The position numbers and the translations under genes were made by a program. A stretch of DNA of 64,000 nucleotides from Rodentibacter caecimuris (GTDB lineage Bacteria > Pseudomonadota > Gammaproteobacteria > Enterobacterales > Pasteurellaceae): assembly GCF_024622045.1 (NCBI RefSeq), contig NZ_JANKBP010000001.1; one strand, 5' to 3'. Positions within the stretch are counted from its first letter, which is position 1. Every line of letters begins with the position of its first letter. Shown here one piece after another: positions 55,061-63,961 of the stretch. The notes beneath the pieces are model-generated. The model was given only the letters and a program-made list of their open reading frames with translations. It was not told the DNA's origin and made no database searches.

Positions 55061-56695
55061 ATGACAGAACAAGATTTTCAACTTAAAACAAAAGAACTTA
55101 TTGATAGCCTAAAAGCCATTTGTGCGAACTATGGATTAGGTAATGATGGCAATGAATTTAAAATTATTACACAAGTTTTCTTGTATAAATTTTTAAATGA
55201 CAAGTTTGCATTTGAAATTAAAAAGCGATATCCGGAATTGGCAGAAGCTGAAAACTGGGAGAGGGTTTTAACTGAAAAAAGTGCTGATTATTTTGAATTT
55301 CTGACAATGGGTTTAAATGCTAATACCGCCATTTTGAAACCATCACAGTTTATCAGCACATTATTTGGTCAATCCACTCAGGATGATTTTGCTACGATTT
55401 TTGATAAAACTTTAATTGATATTGCAATAGAAAATGAATCGATCTTCTCAGTAAAAACGGAAGGAGGGGCAAAAATTAATTTGTTTGAGCGTTTAAGCCA
55501 ATATATTGCCGATCCTTCTAAACGCGATGCATTTTGTCGCGCTATTATTAATAAGCTGGTGGAATTTAGTTTTGAGCATATCTTTAATCAAAAATTTGAT
55601 TTTTATGCCACGATTTTTGAATATCTCATTAAGGATTACAACACCAACTCAGGTGGTAAATATGCGGAGTATTATACGCCGCATTCCGTAGCGCGTATTA
55701 TGGCGGCAATTTTAGTACCGGAAGCTGAACGTGGAAAAATTCAAAACGTGACCTGTTATGATCCTTCTGCGGGTTCAGGTACGCTATTAATGAATATAGC
55801 CCATGCCATCGGAGAAGATAAATGTACGATTTTTACGCAAGATATTTCGCAAAAATCCTCTAATCTTTTACGTTTAAATTTAATCTTAAATAACTTAGTG
55901 GCAAGTATTCCAAATGTGGTGCAAGGTAATACCATGACACATCCTTATCATAAAGAAGATGAGAGATTGCGTCGATTTGGGTATATTGTATCCAATCCAC
56001 CCTTTAAACTTGATTTTAGTGAAGATCGCGAAGAGCTTAGTGCTTCAGCTCACAAACCTCGCTTTTTTGCTGGGGTGCCGAATGTGCCTAAAACAAAAAA
56101 AGAAAGTATGGCGATTTACCAGCTTTTTTTGCAGCATATTATTTATTCATTAAAAGAGAATGGAAAAGCCGCTATCGTTTTGCCAACAGGTTTTATCACT
56201 GCACAATCTGGAATTGATCGAAAAATTCGTGAGCATTTGGTAGAAAATAAAATGTTAGCGGGAGTAATTTCTATGCCCTCTAATATTTTTGCTACTACTG
56301 GGACGAATGTATCGATTCTATTTTTAGATTGTGCAAATAAAGAGAATGTAGTATTGATTGATGCAAGCAACCTAGGTGAGAAAATTAAAGAAGGCAAAAA
56401 TCAGAAAACAGTATTATCCAAAGAGGAAGAGCAACGTATTGTGGATGTATTTAACCAGAAAAAAGCGGAAGAAGATTTTTCTGTAGTTGTATCTTATGAC
56501 GACATTATCGCCAAAAATTATAGTTTTTCAGCCGGTCAGTATTTTGATGTGAAAATTGATTATGTAGATATTTCTGTTGAGGAATTTGAAAAACGTATGA
56601 CAGAATTTAATGCAGATTTGACCGCACTTTTTGATGAGGGTAAAAATCTAGAAAGACAAATTCAGCAACAATTAAAGACCTTGAGATTTAACTAA
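55061..56695 (+). CDS. hsdM: Type I DNA N6-adenine methyltransferase subunit HsdM
   Basis: 544 residues. N-terminal helical domain (1-165), then SAM-dependent catalytic domain with YYTPHSVARIM (about 203-213), the SAM-binding motif I DPSAGSGTLLMNIAH (about 233-247) and catalytic motif IV SNPPF (about 310-314), the N6-adenine NPPF/Y type. With HsdS it methylates the recognition site; with HsdR it forms the restriction enzyme. The C-terminal coding region contains an uptake word. M is encoded last in S-R-M order, which is unusual. Confidence 0.95.
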   Translation: MTEQDFQLKTKELIDSLKAICANYGLGNDGNEFKIITQVFLYKFLNDKFAFEIKKRYPELAEAENWERVLTEKSADYFEFLTMGLNANTAILKPSQFISTLFGQSTQDDFATIFDKTLIDIAIENESIFSVKTEGGAKINLFERLSQYIADPSKRDAFCRAIINKLVEFSFEHIFNQKFDFYATIFEYLIKDYNTNSGGKYAEYYTPHSVARIMAAILVPEAERGKIQNVTCYDPSAGSGTLLMNIAHAIGEDKCTIFTQDISQKSSNLLRLNLILNNLVASIPNVVQGNTMTHPYHKEDERLRRFGYIVSNPPFKLDFSEDREELSASAHKPRFFAGVPNVPKTKKESMAIYQLFLQHIIYSLKENGKAAIVLPTGFITAQSGIDRKIREHLVENKMLAGVISMPSNIFATTGTNVSILFLDCANKENVVLIDASNLGEKIKEGKNQKTVLSKEEEQRIVDVFNQKKAEEDFSVVVSYDDIIAKNYSFSAGQYFDVKIDYVDISVEEFEKRMTEFNADLTALFDEGKNLERQIQQQLKTLRFN

Positions 56696-56769
56696 CTAAG
56701 GGCGAATTTGGCGAGATACTGTATAATACACTGCGTTTTTTCCCCTCTTTTTTACAAACAGGAACTTCA

Positions 56770-57573
56770 ATGAAATTTATTTCTTTTAATATTAATGGCT
56801 TGCGTGCTCGTCCCCATCAGTTAGAGACAGTGATTGAAAAATACCAACCGGATGTGATTGGTTTACAGGAAATTAAAGTAGCGGATGAGGCTTTTCCTTA
56901 TGAAATTACGGAAAATTTAGGCTATCACGTGTTTCATCACGGGCAAAAAGGACATTACGGCGTGGCGTTATTGACCAAGCAAGAACCGAAAGCCGTTCGC
57001 CGTGGTTTTCCAACAGATGATGAGGACGCTCAGAAACGCATTATTATGGCGGATTTGGAAACGGATTTTGGTTTGCTGACGGTAATTAATGGCTATTTCC
57101 CACAAGGCGAAAGCCGTAGCCACGAAACAAAATTTCCGGCAAAAGAAAAATTTTATGCAGATTTACAGCGTTATTTAGAGCAAGACCATGATAAAGCCAA
57201 CCCGGTTTTAATTATGGGGGATATGAATATCAGCCCGAATGATTTGGATATTGGTATTGGGGAAGAAAGTCGCAAGCGTTGGTTGCGTACCGGAAAATGC
57301 TCGTTCTTACCTGAAGAGCGTGAATGGTATCAGCGTTTATATGATTATGGCTTGGAAGACAGTTTCCGCAGATTAAACCCAACCACAAATGACAAATTCT
57401 CGTGGTTTGATTACCGTTCAAAAGGCTTTGATGATAATCGTGGGTTGCGCATTGATCATATTTTGGTGAATCAAGTATTAGCAGAGCGCTGTGTTGATGC
57501 CGGCATTGCTTTGGATATTCGGGCAATGGAAAAGCCTTCTGATCACGCACCGATTTGGGCGGAATTTAAATAG
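56770..57573 (+). CDS. xthA: Exodeoxyribonuclease III / AP endonuclease
   Basis: 267-residue DNA-repair nuclease that incises abasic sites and removes 3' blocks. ExoIII motifs in order: FNINGLRARPHQLE (Asn), VIGLQEIKV (Glu), NGYFPQGESR, IMGDMNISPNDLDIG (Asp/Asn), and SDHAPIWAEF (Asp-His). An AGGAA ribosome site precedes the ATG. 74 bases after hsdM, with a probable own promoter in the gap. Followed 9 bases later by the TIGR01619 gene, the order also known in H. influenzae. Confidence 0.97.
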   Translation: MKFISFNINGLRARPHQLETVIEKYQPDVIGLQEIKVADEAFPYEITENLGYHVFHHGQKGHYGVALLTKQEPKAVRRGFPTDDEDAQKRIIMADLETDFGLLTVINGYFPQGESRSHETKFPAKEKFYADLQRYLEQDHDKANPVLIMGDMNISPNDLDIGIGEESRKRWLRTGKCSFLPEEREWYQRLYDYGLEDSFRRLNPTTNDKFSWFDYRSKGFDDNRGLRIDHILVNQVLAERCVDAGIALDIRAMEKPSDHAPIWAEFK

Positions 57574-57582
57574 GACGAAAAC

Positions 57583-58356
57583 ATGGATATGGCAAATTGG
57601 CAGAATTATCGTTCCAGCGTGAATGGTATGCCTGCTGTGTTTACTGCAAATATTGAAAACCTCGATAAATTTCATGGTAAGAATTGCAATAAAATTGTGC
57701 AATTCGCCATTAATTATGACAGTGATGAGAGCGGGCTTCCGTCAGAAGAGGAGTATGATAAGCTCATTAATCATATCTTCAAAACTTTGGCACAATTGAC
57801 CGCACTTCCGAATGTATTTTTTGCCGGACATTTTATCAGTAACGGGCAGGCTAAAATGCATTTTTATTGTGAGCATTCGGAAATCTTACTTGAAACCTTA
57901 TCACAAATTGATTTTGTGGAAGAGGTGAGTGTTCAAGATGATCCGAATTGGGATATTTATTTTGACTTTTTACTCGCCTCTCCCCTTGAGATCAAAATGA
58001 ATGCCACTGAAGAACTACTAGGTTTATTGCAAAGTAAAGGACGTGATTTAAGTGATACTTATTTAGTGGAACATAGTTTTCACTTTGATGAGGAACAAAA
58101 GATGTTTCCTTTTATGGATGAATTGAGTCTGGGCGATCATTCCTTTGCGACATTGCAATATTCTGCACAACCTATTCAGTTTAACGAGGATGATGAGCCT
58201 TATTATCTCGTGAAACTTGAGCAAGAACTCTCCCTTGATAATGGCGAAATTTTTGAACAAGTCGAAAAATTTGAAAAATTAGCCCAACAATTTATGGGAG
58301 ATTATATTGGTTGGGAGTGCGATAGTTTGATGGATGATAATAAGCAGCTGAATTAA
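57583..58356 (+). CDS. TIGR01619/DUF695 family protein of unknown function
   Basis: 257 residues, acidic and with no transmembrane or signal segment. The start DMANWQNYRSSVNGMPAVFT and the segments KIVQFAINYDSDESGLPS and PNVFFAGHFISNGQAKMHFY match the DUF695-type protein found beside xthA in Haemophilus (TIGR01619). A related family member in E. coli (RraB-type ferredoxin-like fold) suggests a possible regulatory interaction role, but this is speculative. It lies 9 bases after xthA and ends in a hairpin terminator. Confidence 0.75.
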   Translation: MDMANWQNYRSSVNGMPAVFTANIENLDKFHGKNCNKIVQFAINYDSDESGLPSEEEYDKLINHIFKTLAQLTALPNVFFAGHFISNGQAKMHFYCEHSEILLETLSQIDFVEEVSVQDDPNWDIYFDFLLASPLEIKMNATEELLGLLQSKGRDLSDTYLVEHSFHFDEEQKMFPFMDELSLGDHSFATLQYSAQPIQFNEDDEPYYLVKLEQELSLDNGEIFEQVEKFEKLAQQFMGDYIGWECDSLMDDNKQLN

Positions 58357-58363
58357 TTTGCTC

Positions 58364-58400
58364 TTTGACCTAGGGTAAACGTTACCCTAGGTTATTTATG
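58364..58400 (+). terminator. Hairpin after the TIGR01619 gene
   Basis: A perfect 11-bp stem (58368-58378 with 58382-58392, arms ACCTAGGGTAA and TTACCCTAGGT) with a 3-base loop, followed by a short AT-rich tail. Not an uptake-word pair. It lies between two convergent genes. Confidence 0.7.
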
Positions 58401-58441
58401 TATGGATTTAGCCCTTTTGAGTCTGTTTTAATAGACAACGG

Positions 58442-59104
58442 TTATTTTACCCAAGTTACAATTTCATCCATCGCTTTACGGGATTTCTTCGTAATATCTC
58501 GGGCGCGGTAACCAAATGTTGCGGCAACGGATACGCCATATTCATTTGGATCAAACAAACCTTCTTCAGCAAGCGCCTGATTCATTAAGTCATAATGGAA
58601 GCCTTCAATCGGGCAGGAATCAATTCCCATGGCCGCCGCACCGGTCAGCATATTGGCTAGGGCGATGTAAGTTTGTTTACTACACCAGTCGAATAAAGTG
58701 CGGTCACTTTCCAGCAATTTCATATCGTTTTCTTGCAGGGTTTTGTATTTTGCTAAGGCTTGTTGTTGCTGTTCTTCTGTCAGCCCTTTACGAACCATCA
58801 CATCAACAAAAAACGGGCTATCATAGCGCGCGTTTTTCTTCGCCAGTAAAATGACCAGATGGCTACAATTGTCCAACTGATTCATCATGCCCCAGCTAAA
58901 TGGCTTGATTTTATCTCTTAACGCTTTGTTTTGAATCACTAAGAGTTTCCAAGGCTCTGATCCCACAGAACTCGGGGAAAGGCGTGCACATTCCAAAATG
59001 GCGTGGAAATTTTCGTCACTGATTTTTTTACTCGGATCGTAATAACGGGTTGAGCTACGTTGATTGAATAATTCAATAATTTCTTGCGCAGTAAGTTTTA
59101 CCAT
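58442..59104 (-). CDS. Oxygen-insensitive NAD(P)H nitroreductase (NfsB-like)
   Basis: 220-residue FMN nitroreductase. FMN-contacting N-terminal RSSTRYYDPSKKISDENF and SPSSVGSEPWKLLVI, then the helical insert and the C-terminal CPIEGFHYDLMNQAL and GVSVAATFGYRARD match the NfsB group. Reduces nitroaromatics or quinones; such enzymes activate nitrofuran and nitroimidazole drugs. Stands alone between a terminator and the sucrose genes, same strand as scrB with a 51-base gap. Confidence 0.88.
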   Translation of the reverse strand: MVKLTAQEIIELFNQRSSTRYYDPSKKISDENFHAILECARLSPSSVGSEPWKLLVIQNKALRDKIKPFSWGMMNQLDNCSHLVILLAKKNARYDSPFFVDVMVRKGLTEEQQQQALAKYKTLQENDMKLLESDRTLFDWCSKQTYIALANMLTGAAAMGIDSCPIEGFHYDLMNQALAEEGLFDPNEYGVSVAATFGYRARDITKKSRKAMDEIVTWVK

Positions 59105-59155
59105 ATTTTCCTCTCTATTAAGTTTCTCTATTTGTCGATTTTGATTCGCTGTGAG

Positions 59156-60610
59156 CTAAACATAGTCGATTTGTTTCGGAAAGCCAAGTTCAATGTCTAA
59201 AGTGCGGTCTGTTACAACAATATTTTGTCGATTTGCAATAAAGAATCTTGAAGTCATCACTTTCTCTCCGTTATTTAAGAAAATTTCTATAATCGAACGA
59301 TCCAAGAAAATTTCCACCGTGCGAAGATCGGCGATTTCACAATAGCGTGTCGTATCAAATTTTGCCATTAATTCCGTTTGTTCGGATTGACTGCGATCCA
59401 AACAAATTAAGCCGTTTTGATAGGATAACTGCAACGTTTCGCCTTTTTCATTGGTAAAGAAAGACAATCTGAACGGCTGATTTTCTGCATCAAATTTCAA
59501 ATAGGCACGATCTAAATGTTCAATCGTAGTTTTTTCTTGCAGGGTTTGTGCAGAAAGTGCGGTCATATTTTCATAAATTTTTCCAATAGGGCATTGATAT
59601 AACCGATTGTTTTCAATACGCACTTCACGTGGCATTGTGAGGGCGGAATGCCATTTAAATTTATCTGTCGGATAAGTTAAATCCGGTAAGCCAATCCAAC
59701 CAAACATAATTGTACTTTCTTTATTTTCTAGACCGGCAAAAGTTTGTGGAGCGTAGAAATCAAAACCTTGATCCAGTTCTGCAATATGTTCTGCGAGCAA
59801 TGTATTATCCTTTAGTTGCCCAAGAGCATAAGTCGCGTGATAGTTATTTTGAAATTGATGGGCTGCACGATCTTTACCTTGCGGTGACCAAATAAACATA
59901 TCCTTATCCGCTAATGTCAGTAAATCCGGACATTCCCACATAAATACCTTGTGATTATTAAAGGCGGGAATAGACAGTTCACCGATTAGGCGTGGCGTAT
60001 CGTCTAAATGATCCATTTCAAAAATAATTGCCGTACCGGTCAGATTTTCATGTTGTGCACCGCAAACAAAACGGATTTTCCCCTCTTTTGTTAGGTAAGG
60101 TTTGGGATCGCGTACATGTTCGGTATAGCCTTTAGGGGCGTTTTCAATTAATGGGCGTTTGCTAAGCAATTTGCCGTCTAAATCAAAGATTGCCAGATTT
60201 TGATAAGGCACGCGTTGGTTATTGCTTGCACGACGGGTATTACCGGTATAGAACATCGCTAATCGATCACCGACTTTTAACGCCCCGCCGGAATAGCAAC
60301 CGTGTGATTCAAATAATTCTCCAGGGATTAAATCATCAGCGGATTGATAAGATTGAAAATCCCTTGTGATGAAATGCTTCCAATGTTTCATGCCATGCAT
60401 GGCATCAAAAGGAAACCACTGATAAAAAAGGTGATATTTTTCGCCGTCAAAAATGAGCCCGTTAGGATCGTTTAACAGCCCTGTAGGTGGCGCAAGATGG
60501 TAAACAGGATAGAAATGTTTGTCGTTTTCCACCGTTTTACGTATCGTATCAAGTTCGCCTTGTTCTGCTGCAAGAATACTTTTGTATTTGCCGTTGTTGA
60601 AGATAATCAT
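59156..60610 (-). CDS. scrB: Sucrose-6-phosphate hydrolase (GH32 family)
   Basis: 484-residue cytosolic enzyme that splits sucrose 6-phosphate, the product of PTS uptake, to glucose 6-phosphate and fructose. GH32 catalytic motifs: nucleophile Asp48 in LLNDPNG, transition-state stabiliser in HVRDPKPYLT, and acid/base Glu in MWECPDLLTL. The C-terminal beta-sandwich (about 350-480) ends with the typical VEIFLDRSIIEIFLNNGEKV. It is the last of three minus-strand genes with scrK and a GST gene. A sucrose PTS permease is not in the window. Confidence 0.92.
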   Translation of the reverse strand: MIIFNNGKYKSILAAEQGELDTIRKTVENDKHFYPVYHLAPPTGLLNDPNGLIFDGEKYHLFYQWFPFDAMHGMKHWKHFITRDFQSYQSADDLIPGELFESHGCYSGGALKVGDRLAMFYTGNTRRASNNQRVPYQNLAIFDLDGKLLSKRPLIENAPKGYTEHVRDPKPYLTKEGKIRFVCGAQHENLTGTAIIFEMDHLDDTPRLIGELSIPAFNNHKVFMWECPDLLTLADKDMFIWSPQGKDRAAHQFQNNYHATYALGQLKDNTLLAEHIAELDQGFDFYAPQTFAGLENKESTIMFGWIGLPDLTYPTDKFKWHSALTMPREVRIENNRLYQCPIGKIYENMTALSAQTLQEKTTIEHLDRAYLKFDAENQPFRLSFFTNEKGETLQLSYQNGLICLDRSQSEQTELMAKFDTTRYCEIADLRTVEIFLDRSIIEIFLNNGEKVMTSRFFIANRQNIVVTDRTLDIELGFPKQIDYV

Positions 60611-60617
60611 CGTTGTC

Positions 60618-61229
60618 CTATTTGGGATAAGTTTCGTTTAAACAAGCATAGCGGGCGTTCATTTTTTCCGCCCACGATTTTAATGATTCCATAACGGAAT
60701 GTTTTGTGGCGTAAGTCCAATCATTACGAAAGAGCAGAAAATCAATGGCACAAACTGTATTTAGCGTACCAATATTGAGTGTTTCACCAAATAAATCAAT
60801 GGACTTTTGAATTGCGATAAGGCTCTGTTCGGTACGTTGGAAAATTTGTTGATGGCGCTCTATCCACCATTCCGACCGAGGACGTAGGCGTTTTTCCGGT
60901 ATAACGGATATTTCATTTTCTAAAATACCATCGGCTAAATAATGTAAACGGAGAATTTGCCAACGTTGTTCACTATCACCATAAAGTGAAGGTTGCGAAC
61001 CTAAATGATCAAGATATTCTGCGATCAGCGAACTGTTATATAACCATTCGCCATTTGCCGTTTGAAGTGCAGGTAAGCGCCCGAGAGGGTTAGCTTGATT
61101 GTGTGGGGAATGTTGATCCATTCCGCTTGTTGCGTGTAATAATTTAATCTGATTTTGTAATTGGTGATAATGAATCACACTGCGTACTTTTCGAGCGTAA
61201 GGGCTGGAATCGGAATACCATAGTTTCAT
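60618..61229 (-). CDS. Glutathione S-transferase family protein
   Basis: 203 residues. N-terminal thioredoxin fold MKLWYSDSSPYARKVRSVIH with the Ser-Pro-Tyr-Ala-Arg active-site region, then NPLGRLPALQTANGEWLYNS and SSLIAEYLDHLG, the conserved cis-Pro and glutathione Glu/Ser site. C-terminal all-helical domain (about 85-203). Substrate unknown. It lies 8 bases before scrB and is probably co-transcribed, an odd neighbour for sucrose genes. A hairpin lies between it and scrK. Confidence 0.85.
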   Translation of the reverse strand: MKLWYSDSSPYARKVRSVIHYHQLQNQIKLLHATSGMDQHSPHNQANPLGRLPALQTANGEWLYNSSLIAEYLDHLGSQPSLYGDSEQRWQILRLHYLADGILENEISVIPEKRLRPRSEWWIERHQQIFQRTEQSLIAIQKSIDLFGETLNIGTLNTVCAIDFLLFRNDWTYATKHSVMESLKSWAEKMNARYACLNETYPK

Positions 61230-61264
61230 AAAAATACCTCTATTTATGACCGCACTTAGTAGGA

Positions 61265-61293
61265 AAGTGCGTGAAATAGGAAGTCACGCACCT
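61265..61293 (-). terminator. Hairpin between scrK and the GST gene
   Basis: GTGCGTGA (61267-61274) pairs with TCACGCAC (61284-61291) around a 9-base loop. On the minus strand the T-run after it is short, so it may only attenuate transcription from scrK into the GST and scrB genes. Confidence 0.45.
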
Positions 61294-61298
61294 TGAGA

Positions 61299-62225
61299 TT
61301 AATTCGCCAAGAACTCGGTTAATTGTGTCTTATTTGGTAAAGCGGACATTGCCCCTTTTGCGGTGGTGGCAAGGGCGCCGCAAGCATTAGCTTGGCGTAT
61401 GATTTTCACGAGTATGTCGTTTTCTTTCCAATTTTCGTGTTGAGAAAGTCCGGCTAATAATCCGCCTACAAAGGCGTCGCCAGCTCCTGTTGTATCTATC
61501 GGTTTTAATGCTTTGCCCACTACTACATCTTTTTTACCGGCAAGATGATATAACGCCCCGTCTTTACCTAGGGTGACGATAATCAGTTTTTCCGGATAAA
61601 GTGCGGTAATTTTTTCAAAGGCTTTATCAAGACTGTCACTATCGGTTAAAAGTGTAAGCTCTTCTTCGGAGAATTTTAATACATCCGCTAACGCCACGGC
61701 TTCCATCACCACGGTTTTCATTTCCTCTAGGCTTGCCCACAACGATTCGCGTAAGTTGGGATCAAAAGAGAAGAAACCGCCTGCTACTTTAATTCGGCGA
61801 ATTGCTTCAAAGGTCGCCTCACGAGAGGGATTATTAATCAAGGCGATAGAACAACAGTGTAACCATTCACCACGTTGAAAAGGGGGCAAATCGGTTGTTT
61901 GTAAGAATTGATCCGCACTTGGATTGACCATAAACGTGAAACTGCGTTCGCCATTATCCAATCCAACAACCACCGTTGAAGTTCGATGTTGCGGATCTAA
62001 AATCATATGGGCAGTATCCACATTTTCAGCATTCAACGTTTGTTGCATAAATTGACCTAAGGGATCATTTCCTACACGACCAATAAAGGCGCTTTGTCCG
62101 CCTAAACGGGCTACGCCCACCGCGACATTTGCCGGTGCGCCGCCGGCACAGCGCAAATAATGATCTTTGCCATCAGGAATTAAATCAACTACGGCATCGC
62201 CGGTTACCCAAATTTTCTGGCTCAT
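61299..62225 (-). CDS. scrK: Fructokinase (PfkB/ribokinase family)
   Basis: 308-residue cytosolic sugar kinase that phosphorylates fructose released by ScrB. PfkB signatures: RCAGGAPANVAVGVARLGGQ near the N-terminus and the C-terminal DTTGAGDAFVGGLLAGL with catalytic Asp. The motif VTGDAVVDLIPDG begins the protein. Fructokinase rather than ribokinase is favoured by similarity and by scrB being nearby. Separated from the GST gene by a weak hairpin and from tyrS by a strong terminator. Confidence 0.9.
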   Translation of the reverse strand: MSQKIWVTGDAVVDLIPDGKDHYLRCAGGAPANVAVGVARLGGQSAFIGRVGNDPLGQFMQQTLNAENVDTAHMILDPQHRTSTVVVGLDNGERSFTFMVNPSADQFLQTTDLPPFQRGEWLHCCSIALINNPSREATFEAIRRIKVAGGFFSFDPNLRESLWASLEEMKTVVMEAVALADVLKFSEEELTLLTDSDSLDKAFEKITALYPEKLIIVTLGKDGALYHLAGKKDVVVGKALKPIDTTGAGDAFVGGLLAGLSQHENWKENDILVKIIRQANACGALATTAKGAMSALPNKTQLTEFLAN

Positions 62226-62281
62226 AGTAATCTTCCTTATAAAATAGACTAGGGTGTAAATTCTTTACTAATTCATGTTAG

Positions 62282-62316
62282 AAAATAACCGCACTTTTTA
62301 AAGTGCGGTTATTTTG
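62282..62316 (-). terminator. Terminator of tyrS (inverted uptake-word pair)
   Basis: A perfect 16-bp stem (62282-62297 with 62100-series partner 62300-62315) with a 2-base loop, arms containing ACCGCACTT and AAGTGCGGT and ending in AAAA/TTTT. Lies just downstream of tyrS. Confidence 0.88.
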
Positions 62317-62328
62317 CAGAGTGTTTTA

Positions 62329-63516
62329 TTATTCCACTGTCACACGGGCAAATTTACGTTTACCGACTTGATAAACATGGGTACCTTTTGGTGCGTTTTC
62401 TTTTACATTATCAACTTTTTCACCGTTAATTTTGACCCCGCCCTGTTGTGCGGAACGAATCGCTTCAGAAGTGGACGGTACTAACCCCGCTTCTTTTAAT
62501 AACGTCGCTAACCCCATTTCACCGGTAAAAGTAAATTCAGGCATTTCGTCCGGCATTGCCCCTTTTTGGAAACGATTAATGAAGGTTTGTTCTGCCGTAT
62601 CTGCAGCTGCTTCATCGTGGAAACGGGCAATTAATTCTTTAGCGAGTAAAATTTTAACATCACGTGGGTTTTTACCGTTTTTGACATCGGCTTTTAGTTG
62701 CTCAATTTCAGTCAATGGACGGAACGAAAGAAGATTATACCAATCCCACATTAACTCATCGGAAATCGACATCACTTTACCAAACATATCATTTGGCGCT
62801 TCGGTGACACCGATATAATTGCCAAGGGATTTTGACATTTTTTTCTCGCCGTCTAAGCCTACAAGTAATGGCATCGTAATCGCTACCTGCGGTTTTTGAC
62901 CGGCTGATTTTTGTAATTCACGGCCAACCAATAAATTGAATTTTTGGTCAGTACCGCCAAGTTCGACATCCGCATCGAGAGCGACGGAATCATGCCCTTG
63001 TAATAGAGGATAAATAAATTCGTGAATCGCAATAGGTTGATTATTGGTAAAGCGTTTTTTGAAGTCATCACGCTCCAACATACGGGCAACGGTATAATTA
63101 CTCGCTAGGCGAATCATTCCTTCTGTACCCAGCTTACCTAACCATTCGGAATTGAAGACGATTTTGGTTTTTTGCGGATCAAGAATTTTGAAAATTTGCT
63201 CTTTATAGGTTTCTGCGTTGCGCAATACATCTTCGCGACTTAATGGAGGACGGGTTGTATTTTTACCGGAAGGATCGCCTACCATACCGGTAAAATCACC
63301 AATTAAGAAATAAACTTCGTGACCGAGTTGTTGAAATTGACGTAACTTGTTTAGCACAACGGTATGTCCTAAATGGATATCCGGTGCGGTAGGGTCAGCG
63401 CCTAATTTTACTTTTAATGGGCGATTTTCTTTCAGTTTTTCGATTAAATCCGTTTCGGAAAGAATTTCATCGGTACCCCGCTTCAGCTCCGCGAGAACAG
63501 TGTTAATATCAGTCAT
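62329..63516 (-). CDS. tyrS: Tyrosyl-tRNA synthetase
   Basis: 395-residue class I synthetase that charges tRNA-Tyr. HIGH-like motif HLGH at 48-51 (PDIHLGHTVV) and KMSKS motif at 226-230 (DGEKKMSKSLG). The C-terminal S4-like RNA-binding domain (about 330-395) reads EAIRSAQQGGVKINGEKVDN. Length and the GTDQKFN segment match the TyrRS-S subgroup found in Haemophilus. Minus strand, single gene with its promoter in the 445-base gap upstream. Confidence 0.97.
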   Translation of the reverse strand: MTDINTVLAELKRGTDEILSETDLIEKLKENRPLKVKLGADPTAPDIHLGHTVVLNKLRQFQQLGHEVYFLIGDFTGMVGDPSGKNTTRPPLSREDVLRNAETYKEQIFKILDPQKTKIVFNSEWLGKLGTEGMIRLASNYTVARMLERDDFKKRFTNNQPIAIHEFIYPLLQGHDSVALDADVELGGTDQKFNLLVGRELQKSAGQKPQVAITMPLLVGLDGEKKMSKSLGNYIGVTEAPNDMFGKVMSISDELMWDWYNLLSFRPLTEIEQLKADVKNGKNPRDVKILLAKELIARFHDEAAADTAEQTFINRFQKGAMPDEMPEFTFTGEMGLATLLKEAGLVPSTSEAIRSAQQGGVKINGEKVDNVKENAPKGTHVYQVGKRKFARVTVE

Positions 63517-63961
63517 TATTTATTTCCTAATTATGATTTTGAGATGGTTTATTATAGGGATTCTAAAAGATTTGTGAATAAAAAAATGATGTTTTTAGTT
63601 TGTTGAAAACTCATGTTATATCAATGTGTTATTTGTGGTAATTCTTGAGTTCGTTTCGACGTTATAGCTATGTTCCGAAACGATACTCGAGTAAATAAGA
63701 GAATTTTATTCTTGCGGATGTAACGTTTTGTCACTTGTGGAGATGTATAACCAAGTTGTTTTTGTGGCGATTCTATCTCAAAGAAAAGGAATTTATCCGG
63801 ATCGGTTTTGCTGTGTAAGTTTCGAAAACTATTTTATTTACTCTCTCAACCTCAAAACAGTTGTCAATTTCCCCAAATTGCTATATTTTTAGCAAGTCGT
63901 TAAAAATCAAAGATATTTGTATCACCCAATGTTGTAACTCACTATCCAGATAGGAATGCTT
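63517..63961. other. 445-base intergenic region with a strong hairpin
   Basis: This gap lies between divergent tyrS and the plus-strand gene at 63962 and must hold both promoters. The only strong structure is an inverted repeat (63644-63658 with 63676-63691), 15 pairs with one G.U and one bulge, enclosing a 17-base loop containing TATAGCTA. It has no T-run, so a plain terminator is unlikely. No tRNA or convincing small ORF was seen. Confidence 0.5.
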
